Notes under the pieces: model-generated
What the model was told of the DNA's origin: nothing
Database searches by the model: none
The model's input: the letters and a program-made list of their open reading frames with translations, nothing else
Shown here: positions 33,059 through 44,900 of the stretch, one piece after another
Position numbering within the stretch: the first letter of the stretch is position 1
How the letters are laid out: each line of letters opens with the position of its first letter
Program-made: the position numbers and the translations under genes
Source: Prosapia bicincta
Taxonomy: Eukaryota; Arthropoda; Insecta; Hemiptera; Cercopidae
NCBI GenBank assembly: GCA_036971475.1
Contig: JBAIZL010000005.1
Location: 174,355,386 to 174,419,385 of the forward strand
Length of the DNA: 64,000 bases
Direction of reading: 5' to 3'

Positions 33059-34005
33059 GTGAATTCAAGATGATTACAACAAGGAACTTTAATAATAACG
33101 TTTGTTTTAATATCTGCAATATACTTTTAAATATAATATAAAAATGTAAGGTTACAAACGCATTAAAGCCTTATTGCTTATATATAACACTTTACATTGT
33201 AAGGTCCATTACCATGTATACTGTTGTTCTAAGCAAATACAATGTCTTTCATATTCAAAGTGAGCTTACTTCTGTTTTAACTTTAACCAAAATAATAAAT
33301 AAATTCAGTGATCTAAAATACACTTTTAAAAACAATTATTATAAAACTGTCTGTTTATGGTATTTTTATTTATATTTAAAATGCCAGCTCTTGATTTTAA
33401 ATCAAATGAAACTTGACTGACGCGTCGACTGTGACGATCAACATTAATACGTTGGCAACACATACAACGAACGAGAGCACTTCAATTTTTGAACATTTTG
33501 TACTACTTACAACTTTTCAATCATAATAAGGCCAAAGCTTGATTATTTTTCAAGACTCTATAGTACAAATTTGCAATACGAAACAATCAAGTATAATACA
33601 AACAAACCATAGCCAAAATAAAAATTAAACATAACCTTGCAAAGTATAATTTTAAGGTTATATTTAATATTAGTATAGTTGCACAACTTATAGAATATAA
33701 TAATAAAATAACAACATTGGAATATTCTATTTTGTTACATGAGTTTTAACGCGCAAAACATTATAAGATAGTGAAGAGAAAAAGTCAGAAAGAAATGTAA
33801 AAAATGCTGAAAGAAAGTTTCACCTTGAGCTATATTTTAGTATAAGTATTTTTATAAATTGTTATTATAAACTATTCCTCAAGGTGTAATATTTCAAACG
33901 TAATTGCACTTCTCTGATAAAAAGTTCAACCAAGTAGTTGAATTGGCAGTCTTGTAGAACTGCTGATTTTCAAGCCCTTTGATGAAACGAGCTATTTAGA
34001 GCCAG

Positions 34006-34019
34006 GTTGCCATAACAAC
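34006..34019 (+). promoter_or_regulatory. X-box (RFX-type site)
   Basis: GTTGCCATAACAAC fits the X-box RYYRYY-N2-RRNRAC. Two stricter matches occur at 26710 and 52827. Function unproven. Confidence 0.35.
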
Positions 34020-34151
34020 GGTCTAGAGATAACAAGCATCTGTGTTAAATAAGTCGATAGAAGGAGAAAAGAGCTTGTTAGGTGTGAGTGGTCGTAAAGC
34101 AATAGAGTACATTTTAAAAACACATTCATTTTATAATATTTATATAAATGT

Positions 34152-34165
34152 GTGTATCTCTGTGA

Positions 34166-34199
<34 letters not shown>
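34152..34199. repeat. (GT)n-(GA)n microsatellite
   Basis: TG run then GA run. The same order as at 29561-29606. Confidence 0.9.
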
Positions 34200-34200
<1 letters not shown>

Positions 34201-37200
34201 GAGAGACTAACATTTTACCTTTATGTTTTATATTCAAAAATGTTTTCTACGAGGTTACTTTTTAAATAATTGTATTCACGACATTTGTGTGATTTTTACT
34301 TGTCTAATTTTGTTTAACCATTAACAAAAATATTTTATCCTAAGTATTTAATACGATAAGTAGCATATTATTTCACTTGCAATCATAATAAGTGTGAGAG
34401 AAAGGCTAAACGCTTGTGGCCTATATAAACCATTCAGTTCTTACAACTGTTTTTAATAACAAGTTACTATCAATAACTAAACATATTTCTGTAAAATATG
34501 CAATTTCAATCAGTTGTCCTTACAATCAATTATTCATAAACTCAGCATCATGGTTTTCATCTCACACGCTTGCCATACAATAATTTATTTTAAATATCAA
34601 TAAATAATAGATGAAATAATAATACAGTATAAGATAGAATATTTCCCTATATTCATATTAGAAGACAAGTTATACCAGCAAACTTTTATATATTTCTTGT
34701 TATTTTTTATTTAAAGGTCCACATTTTTTATAATAAAATTGTTTTTGTTTAATAGAGCATGTAATTATGTATATAAATATTTTTTTATAAAATGTGTGTA
34801 AAATAAATATCATTTTCACTAAACTATACGATTAGGCACCTCTTTTAACCATTTAGTGTTTTGGAATTTTTTTAGTATAGTAAATGATCCCTCGTAAATT
34901 TTAAACCAAAACAATAGTGACGTCACTTCTATAAACCACCTATAAGCGTATATTCTAGGGCTACGTTAAACAATGTCTCCTCAAGAGAACTAATGAATCA
35001 AAAAGAAACAGCATTAAAAGAAACAACAAAATTATACTATGGTGGTGAATTTATTTTATGAAAACAATGTATAGTAGGAAACTCTAATTAATATTACTAA
35101 TCTGTTCTAACATCTATGGTTTTACCAGACGTGTTTCCATTACAAAATTGCCATCTTTAATGATAGTTGTAATTGTATTATTATCATTCATCATAAGAAA
35201 TTAATTCAGAAAAATTTAGATAGAAATGAATATTCTTGTCTGCATTGAGTAGTTATTTAGTATTTAATAATTATTGAATAGTAAATCTTTACCGTTTTTC
35301 TAGAGTAATTAAATTACCAACAGAAATAAAGTTCCTATTAGTATACTGGAATTCCCGATAGGGTAGAATAAAAAATAATCGATAAAAAAAATTAATAAAT
35401 TAAACCTGAATGCTACCAAAACTCTTTAATGTCGTTGAATAAATAAAACGAAGAATTGAATTAGGATTTTTAGGCTGTCGAAAAAATTAAAAGGGCTCTG
35501 CTTCTTCTGATTATTTTCAGTAAAATATTATCGAGTTGATTCCATTTTAAATTTATTTCTTATACGATATATTTAATTCGTGCTAATTATCTACTTTCGT
35601 GTACCTTAACAGTATACTATTTTGTAATTATAAACAATGAATTGCGCTACCTCCAATACTTTACAAACAAGAAAAAATGTATTATAAATGTGGCAAAATA
35701 AAAATAGGGTTAAAATTTGAAAAAAGTGGCAGTGAGTGGTGCTGGCCTACAGAAGTGGACACTTCCTCTGAACTTGTAGTTAGAAATTTATATAGAATTT
35801 AATTAACGAATTTAATTGAAATCTGTTTTAAAAAGTGTCAGGCGTGTCTAAGGAAAGAGTTCTTTAATTTAAAAAACTGGAATAAAAATATATAAGTCAT
35901 TATCATTATGTTAAATTATTGTAGTAAAATTTATTGCGATATTTGTTCTTATGTAGTATTGTGATATTATTTCTGTAATTATTTCCTTTCCGTATGTAAT
36001 CGATATTAGTGAGCAACATTATATCTGGCGAAGCAGTATGTCTCTAGGAACATTCAAAAGTTTCAAAATTTAAAAAATATTACAAAATACTCCAAACTTT
36101 ATTAAACCATTATAATATACATTTAAATATAGCTACAAAGTATCCGGTAAAGATAGATTTGGTTTTAAAATAATAATAATGCCCAAGGTAAACAGTTTTA
36201 AGCATTAAATGTTGCATTTTTATTCCATAAAGCGATGCAAAAACATACACTAAAATAGAGAACATTTCGTATTAAGAGGTTGGTCTCTACCAAAGTTTAT
36301 TTTGTATTTTTATAACCAAATTTGTCCAAACTGGATACTTTATACATATAACCTGATATAGTATAACATGGTAAACTGTTTTTTTTTAGATGAGAATTTT
36401 AAAAACCACGTATGTGTACAATAAAGAGTGACGTTTTTGTATTTTTTGAAAACTATAGGTTTTTTTCGTATTACTGGAGCTTTTTGCACTAGCTATAACG
36501 ATGGCTAAACAAATCGATGATTTAAACTATATCGATCCCTCATTGAAAGGGAATAACTCCCTTTTTTCCAGTACAACTCGAAGTCACTCTTTGTATTTTT
36601 ATAATAATAGCTTCCCCTCAGTTATTTAATTCCGCAAGAGACGAACCAAGCATAACCACAAAACCTCTAACCATAAACCTGTTACCTTTCCAGAAATGAA
36701 AAGAAAACATGGCCTTGTTGAAGTCAGGGCGTTTTATTCTTCTCACAGCGCTAAAGGCGAGGCTAGATTTGCATTGCTAATTTGCTTCTTATTTTGGAGA
36801 ACAGTGAACCGTATGTTTTAAACTTAAATCGTTGCCAGAATAAAGGCAATATATATAGGAAATTCAATATCGATAATCCATTTGACACTAGAATATTTCA
36901 TAGCTACGTTAAATATTTAAATTGCAAATTGATGTAAAACGTCATTTAGTGTGATCTCTGTTAATATTTATACCGCTAACTCGCAAAGTTAGGATATTTA
37001 AATTTATACTAAACTATTATATGTACTGTTTAATATTACTTGTATTTAAAGTCAGCTAATATATACCTGTTTAGTAGTAGAAAATGTTTAGCTGAAACCC
37101 AATCAGCAAACACGAAATACTTTTATTAATTTATATGTTTTGTTGGGTTTTTGTGGGACCTCCTAAATTATGTTTTATAACTTTAAACATGAAAAATCGT

Positions 37201-39138
37201 TTAATTTTAAAATACATATTATACTTGTGAGAGTGTGTGTTGAGGTTAGGTTAAGTTGGATGGGACTGAGGACGGGTTTCTGCCATAATAATAGAACGTT
37301 CTGTTCAGTTGTCGTTTCAGTTGGTTGAACTGAAAGCCGTAAGTGTTTTAATGACTCAAACATTTTCCTCTAACCATCCAATCAAACGTCCTGTCATTAT
37401 AGCAGGAACGCATTTTCAGTTCTAGCCCTGTAACAATTCCAAAAGAAGGCAAATTGAAGTTAAAAGGTGTATATTCTTGTCCAATGGTTGTTTGTATTCC
37501 ATATTTTTTTTAACATTTGATTATTATTATTATTGTTATTTTATACACTTTTATAAAAATTTTGATAACACTTTAAAATGACAAAAAATAAAAATCATGT
37601 TAACTAAGCACAGTAAGTACTGCCCTTTGAAGTCAGCTGATATTTTCGTCAAACAGATGTGACTGCAATTCATTTACCTCACCAGTTCTGCCATTCTGCT
37701 AATTTAAATTAACTTTTACGTAGAGATTATTTTTACCGAAGCTTTATAACATTGAACATTTCTGAAACAAATATTCATGTTTATAAATAACAGTTTATAA
37801 TCAGCAATGTATTACTTATAATTGAGTTTGTAAAAACATTTTACACCTAGAATAATTTTAACCAGACTCCTGTTAACCTTTCGCCAAAAATCATTATCAG
37901 TGTTATCAAGAGGTAATTAGTCTTCTTAGATTAACACAAACCTCATATTGCTAATAGTATAACTAGATCATTTTCCTGCTGACAGTGATTGTCGGCGAAA
38001 AGCGTAAGAGTAGTTTCGTTAACAATTACTTGTTTCTAACAAATACCTTAATGTCCATATATATTTTATGTTAAAATATACAAAAAATATAATATTATCA
38101 TTCTATATAATATATAATAATATATGTTTTGTGTATATATATATTATAACTTAACTTTTGTTATAATTAAATTTATTTTTAAATGTTATTTATTTACCTT
38201 ACCTATTAATGTCACACCTTCAGGTTTATAAAAGAATTAACAATCTTATCAATTTTTAAACATCACTTGCATTTATTCTCTTCAATTATTTCTACACATT
38301 ATTCCAAATTTATATTAATATTGTGCAGTGACAGGATTGATATCTTAACTAAAATTACATTGATAAAAGGTGGACTTTTGAGGCTTTAGATTTCTAATAG
38401 AATAACATAAAAAAAAGCAGTATTAAAATTTTTATTCTTGCTGTCGGGGTCGCTATTACGGGAACTTTGCTTTTAAATTAGAAATGGTGACTAGAATAAT
38501 TTTTATAAATTTTGATGAAATTAAAATCTGTTCTGAATTAAAAGATAGATGTCTGTTGGCTACACTTATTTTCAAATATACTTATTGTTCTGAAGAGTCC
38601 CTGGAATCCTGGCTTGTTCACATCAGCGCTTACACTAGATGCAAACAAAACTTACTTTATATTTCTAAAAAACTTTTACGTCGCACTTTACTAAATTTTA
38701 CTTATAAAAAAAACTCTACTTAATTTAACAAAATTCTCCCTTTACAACACTTCCATCCTTGTCCCTCAACAACCTGTATTCCTCCTCCGAGACTCTCCTC
38801 AAAACTCTTCTAAACTCCCGATCATTTAGTTTTTATGAAATCCCTAACCTCTCCCACTACCACCAATACGTTCTTTGTAAGTTTCCCACAGTTCTACAAT
38901 TAGCTAAACCTAACGGTACACGGTTATTTCCCCATGCTATATCGGCCGCTGGATTTATCGTCTTAACAAGCTTTGGACCTTCTATTGTTACTTTGCCGGA
39001 CTCAACTTATAGCTTTCCTGGAAAGGATAATGGCATTGTACCTGCTTTGTCCGCACTAGAAAACTATTTGACTTTTCTTACTTAATCCTACAGATGATTA
39101 TTTTAGCAACTAGCTTAATTTAATCTAAAGCCTTTATG

Positions 39139-39139
<1 letters not shown>

Positions 39140-39188
<49 letters not shown>

Positions 39189-39289
39189 GTTTGTGTAAGT
39201 GTGTGTGTGTGTGTGCGTGTGTACGTGCGTGCGTGCGTGTGTGTGTGTGTGTGTGTGTTTGTGTTGGAGTGTGTGTGTGTGTTTGTGTT

Positions 39290-39330
<41 letters not shown>

Positions 39331-39335
39331 GTGTG

Positions 39336-39381
<46 letters not shown>

Positions 39382-39465
39382 TGTTGGTGTGTGTGTGTGT
39401 TTGTGTTGGTGTGTATGTGTTTGTGTTGGTGTGTGTGTGTGTGTGAGTGTGTGAGTGTGTGTGTT
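39140..39465. repeat. (TA)n followed by a long compound (TG)n tract
   Basis: TA tract 39140-39180, then TG repeats to 39465 with a recurring interruption TTTGTGTTGG. Overlapping open frames on both strands (Cys-Val and His-Thr runs) are artefacts. Confidence 0.95.
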
Positions 39466-41279
39466 TGTGCATTATTACTTACAAATAAATAATATAATCT
39501 TATATTTGTTGATTCCATCTTCACGTGAGCTACTAGTTTTCACTAAACTCTTGTGTATTTATATTTATAGCTCCCTCAACAAATATAAGTGCTACTATAG
39601 GCAAACTATAAATATAAATACACAAGTGTTTAGTGATATAATCTATTAATAGATTAATTTTCGATTTAGGTAATATTTTTAATACAAACATGGGATAATT
39701 CAAAGATGGAAGAATTCATCAGCCAGGATAATAGGGTCGGATTTCGTCACCGACCACAGCTTTCCCAATCTTGTATAGCTAATTTTACTTGTTTTTATTC
39801 AAGGCTATAAATGTATTTTAGATTGTTTCCGAATGAAATTTAAAGAAAAAATAGAATATAGCAAACATTAATTGTCTTTTATATACGCTAATGCTCTTGG
39901 GGCGTGAACAAAGGTGCAAAGGGGAATCAAATCGGAGCAGATAGAAAAAATTCTCAATATTACGTGAGAACAATATAGACTCTAGCTAGAGCATCGCTTC
40001 TTGCATAACCCGAAGAAAGACTTTCAGGTACCTTCAGTACCTTCACCTCCTAAATCGCTTTTTATGAAAAATAGTAAAGTAAAACAGAACAATATTAATT
40101 CAAAGCCTCTCGTATTTACTTTATTTAAATTCTACTATGAAACATTTAGAATAAATTTTCAAAGAATAAACTTTATTTTTTCCAACGCACGCACTCACGC
40201 ACAAACGTTGCTGACTTGCAAAGGGGTAGTAATTTTCTAACACTACACCACCCTCTAAGTCCGACCACAGTTTCACAAGCTTGCTTACTCCTTTATTAAA
40301 TTTGTAAAATATTTCCTTTCGTGAACACGCTCTAAGCGAGGGTAGCAATCAATCACAACCGTAAGTTAGGGGGTGAGGGTTTACTGCGGCAAGCTGACAC
40401 AGGGAGTATACCGACCCGCTTGCATTGTGTCCAAACGTTCTGATTTGAAAATAATTTATCTGATTATCAATCACAACTTTCAGATAAATTCGATTTTTTC
40501 TATTGTTTTGAAGAAAAACAAAAATTAAGAATCATATTTGTTTTTCATTTTTATTATAAAAAATATTAGTAAAGAAACCTGAAATATAAATAATAATTTA
40601 TTACTAAATATACTTTACAATAGCTATACATCCCATTTAATATATAGGCAGAGCAATGTACATGACAAATATTCTTCAGGACGAAGTTTAAATACTTAAT
40701 GTTTCTGCTTGAAGTTAATGTGAAAGCTGTGTAGGACTTCAATTTGTGTCTTGACCTGTTTGATTATTCAGTCGCATGACGACTGCGTTGTGTGGAAAGT
40801 CAGAATAAAGCCCCATAATCCTGATGGAAGGGAAATTCTTATTATTTTGTTTACTTTTATATTCCCAAAACATAGAAGTGAAATAAAAATGTTATTTTAA
40901 AATAAGTTACAATGTGGCAGTCAATGAGACTGGTCAACAGGAGCGAATACTTCATTTATAGAATATATAAATTAAAGGTTCAATTGAATCTTTCTAGTGT
41001 AGTTAATAATAAAAGTATGTAGTTATTAGGAAACCGAGTCCAAGATTAGTTATTCGATTCTTAATTAGTGTCATACATTATTTAAATTTTTGTTTTCAAT
41101 GGAATGGAAATATAAAATGTATTATCACTATACTAAATTAATTGTTGGACGATTTATTAAATTATAAATTTAATATAATTGTTAACTGAAAGAAATATTA
41201 CATAAAAATTAACTGATAAAGAAACATAACCTTGGTGTTAAAACAGCTTTGTTACAACATAACCTACAACATACTTTAC
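39466..41279. other. Unassigned DNA
   Basis: Nothing recognised. The phrase CGACCACAG-TTTC recurs at 39751 and 40262. Confidence 0.4.
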
Positions 41280-41860
41280 TTTACCCAATGTCAGCCTTCG
41301 GCAATTCTGCCATCCTATACAGGCAAGACGTGAGAGTCAACTGTTGTTGTCAGCCGTGCTCGGTAGACTGACAGGTGGTCGGATGTCATCGCGTCACTGT
41401 TGCAAAAAGGACAAGTACTGGTATCAACCTGTCAAACCTGTGCAGGTGTGCTTGTAGGTAGTAATATCCGGTGCAGAAGCGGAAGTTCGTAGCAGCAGTT
41501 GGTTCCTCAAGAGTACACTGAATTCAGCTCTTAATGAAGTTCCTTTCTATGTTTTGCCTCTGGTGGTCTCTTCGTAAGCCGTGTTGGTGATAATCCTGAC
41601 CGTGTCATCCACCTGACTTTTGGCCGTGGACATTGTTGGAATCGGTGGTTGCTGCATATATGCACCTATTTGCAACCTAATCTGCTTACTTATTAGCATT
41701 CACTTCTACATGTCACAGAACCCACTGCAATCCTTTCACTCAATCACTTCCAAATAAATTGGCGAAAACTTCTGGGGTTTTAAAGGTTATGTTGTAATCT
41801 GTAAAGAGTGGCAAGCAAGTACGATTACTGTTGATTGGGACTCGATAAAGAGATAACCAC
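41280..41860 (-). pseudogene. Non-LTR retrotransposon RNase H / C-terminal relic
   Basis: Minus strand, in order: ESQSTV (place of the SDSQ motif), then WVL-stop-HVEVNANK-stop-AD-stop-VANRC. The latter is an eroded WVPGHxxxxGNExADxLA RNase H motif. GYYYLQAHLHRFDR follows, and after a frameshift DTSTCPFCNSDAMTSDHLSV, the C-terminal CxxC...H zinc-finger-like segment. Three stops fall in the RNase H motif. No poly(A) or target duplication is seen. It lies just left of the 54-bp array. Confidence 0.75.
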
Positions 41861-41986
41861 GCGTTGTTGACGGCCCAGGATCCACTATTTCAATAAGCCT
41901 TCCTTATAAAGGAGAAGTGTCGTAGCTACTAAATAGATATAAATGGCACAACTAACACTGATGGCAGGAGCATTGTAGAAATAGAA

Positions 41987-44900
41987 ATCAGCTTTATTTG
42001 TAGCCAGCTGGAGACTGATAGTAGGCAGTTTTGTAGAAACAGCCATTAGCTTTGTAGGCAGCTTAAGTCTATGGGGGTCGGCTTTGTAGAAACTGTCACC
42101 ATCTTTGTAGGCAGCTTGAGACTGATGGTAGGCAACTTTGTAGAAACAGCCACCAGCTTTGTAGGCAGCATGAGATTGATAGCTTTGTAAAAACAGCCGT
42201 AAGCGATTTAGGCAGCTTGAGATTGATGGTAGTTGGCTTTGTACAAACAGCCATAAGCTTTGTAGGCAGCTTGAGACTTGTGGTAGGCAGCTTTTTAGAA
42301 AACGCCATAACCTTTGTAGGCAGTTTGAGACTGATGTTAGGTGGCTTTTTACAAACAGCTATAAGCTTTGTAGTCAGCTTGAGACTGATGGTAGGTGGCT
42401 TTGTACAAACAGCTATAAGCTTTGTAGTCAGCTTGAGCCTGATGGTAGGTGGCTTTGTACAAACAGCTATAAGCTTCGTAGACAGCTTGACTCTGATGGT
42501 AGGTGGCTTTGTACAAACAGCTATAAGCTTTGTAGTCAGCTTGAGACTGATGGTAGGTGGCTTTATATAAACAGCTATAAGCTTTGTAGACAGCTTGAAA
42601 CTGATGGTAGGTGGCTTTGTACAAACAGCTATAAGCTTTGTAATCAGCTTGAGACTGATGGTAGGTGGCTTTGTACAAACAGCTATAAGCTTTGTAGTCA
42701 GCTTGAGACTGATGGTAGGTGGCTTTATACAAACAGCTATAAGCTTTGTTGTCAGCTTGAGACTGATGGTAGGTGGCTTTATACAAAATGCTATAAACTT
42801 TGTATTCAGCTTGAGACTGATGGTAGGTGGTTTTGTACAAACAGCTATAAGCTTTGTAGTCAGCTTGACACTGATGGTAGGTGGCTTTGTACAAACAGCT
42901 TTAAGCTTTGTAGTCAGCTTCAGATTGATGGTAGATGGCTTTATACAAACAGCTATAAGCTTTATAGTCAGCTTGAGAATGATAGTAGGTGGCTTTATAC
43001 AAACAGCTATAAGCTTTGTAATCAGCTTGAGACTGGTGGTAGGTGGCTTTGTACAAACAGCTATAAGCTTAGTAGTCAGTTTGAGACTGATGGTAGGTGG
43101 CTTTATATAAACAGCTATAAGCTTTGTAGACAGCTTGAGACCGATGGTAGGTGGCTTTGTACAAACAGCTATAAGCTTTGTAGAAAACTTGAGACTGATG
43201 GTAGGTGGTTTTGTTCAAACAGCTATAATCTTTGTAGACAGCTAGAGACTGATGGTATGTGGCTTTATACAAACAGCTATAAGCTTTGTAGACAGCTTGA
43301 GACTAATGGTATGTGGCTTTATACAAAAAGCTATAAGCTTTGTAGTCAGCTTGAGACTGATGGTAGGTGGCTTTATAAAAAACACCCATCAGCTTTGTAG
43401 ACAGCTTGAGACTGATGGTAGGTGGCTTTCTACAAACAGCTATAAGCTTTGTAGTCAGCTTGAGACTGATGGTAGGTAGCTTTATACAAACACCCATCAG
43501 CTTGTAGTCAGCTTGAGACTGATGGTAGGTGGCTTTATACAAACAGCTATAAGCTTTGCAGTCAGCTTGAGACTGATGGCAGGTGGCTTTGTACAAACAG
43601 CTCTAAGCTTTGTAGTCAACTTGAGACTGATGGTAGGTGGCTTTATATAAACAGCTATAAGCTTTGTAGTCAGCTTGAGACTGATGGTAGGTGGCTTTAT
43701 ACAAGCAGCTATAAGCTTTGTAGACAGCTTAAGACTGATGGTAGGTAGCTTTATACAAGTACCTATCAGCTTTGTAGACAGATTGATACTGATGGTAGGT
43801 GGCTTTATACAAAAGGCTATAAGCTTTGTAGACAGCTTGAGACTGATGGTAGGTGGCTTTGTACAAACATCTATAATCTTTGTAGACAGCTTGAGAGTGA
43901 TGATATGTGGCTTTATACAAACAGCTATAAGCTTTGTAGTCAGCTGGAGACTGATGGTAGGTAGCTTTATACAAACACCCATCAGATTTTTAGTCAGCTT
44001 GAGACTGATGGTAGGTAGCTTTATACAAACATCTATACGCTTTGTAGTCAGCTTGAGACTGATAGTAGGTAGCTTTATACAAACACCCATCAGCTTTGTA
44101 GTGAGCTTGAGACTGATGGTAGGTGGCTTTATACAAACAGCTATAATCTTTATAGACAGCTTGAGACTGATGGTATGTAGCTTTATACAAACAGCTATAG
44201 GGTTTGTAGTCAGCTGGAGACTGATGGTAGGTAGCTTTATAAAAAACACCCATCAGATTTGTAGTCAGCTTGAGACTGATGGTAGATAGCTTTATACAAA
44301 CAGCTATAAGCTTTGTAGTCAGCTTGAGACTGATGGTAGGTAACTTTATACAAACAGCTATAAGCTTTGTAGTCAGCTTGAGACTGATGGTAGGTGGCTT
44401 TATACAAACACCCGTCAGCTTTGTAGACACTGTGAGACTGATGGTAGGTGGCTTTATACAAACACCCATCAGCTTTGTAGTCAGCTTGAGACTAATAGTA
44501 GGTGGCTTTATACAAACACCCGTCAGCTTTGTAGACAGCTTGAGGCTGATGGTAGGTGGCTTTATACAAACAGCTATAAGCTTTGTAGTCAGCTTGAGAC
44601 TGATGGTAGGTGGCTTTGTACAAACTGCTATAAGCTTTGTAGTCAGCTTGAGACTGATGGTAGGTAGCTTTGTACAAACAGATTTAACCTTTCTAGACAG
44701 CTTGAGACTGATGGTAGGTGGCTTTATACAAACACCCATCAGCTTTGTAGTAAGCTTGAGACTGATGGTAGGTGCCTTTATACAAACAGCTATCAGCTTT
44801 GTAGACAGCTTGAGACTGATGGTAGGTAGCTTTGTACAAACAGCTTTAACCTTTCTAGACAGCTTGAGACTGATGGTAGGTGGCTTTATACAAACACCCA

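Larger units (their letters stand above)
33060..39139. other. Long unassigned AT-rich stretch
   Basis: Six kilobases without a recognised gene or transposon. A CRE octamer TGACGTCA is at 34918-34925. A hairpin at about 37987-38005 (GCTGACA/TGTCGGC) followed by GAAAAGC resembles the family B stem II but has no core. Open frames at 38484-39085 are unrecognised. Confidence 0.45.

Noticed and set aside
35108..35172. Minus-strand AAAGATGGCAATTTTGTAATGGAAAC resembling family F
   Set aside because: Core not recognisable and stem incomplete.
37978..38012. Hairpin GCTGACA/TGTCGGC followed by GAAAAGC
   Set aside because: Good stem, but no CUGANGA-like core in front. At best a relic.
38759..39085. 108-codon frame as an exon
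   Set aside because: Unrecognised sequence with low-complexity start and no splice or promoter evidence.
39120..39524. His-Thr-rich and Cys-Val-rich open frames on both strands
   Set aside because: They are translations of the (TG)n/(CA)n microsatellite.
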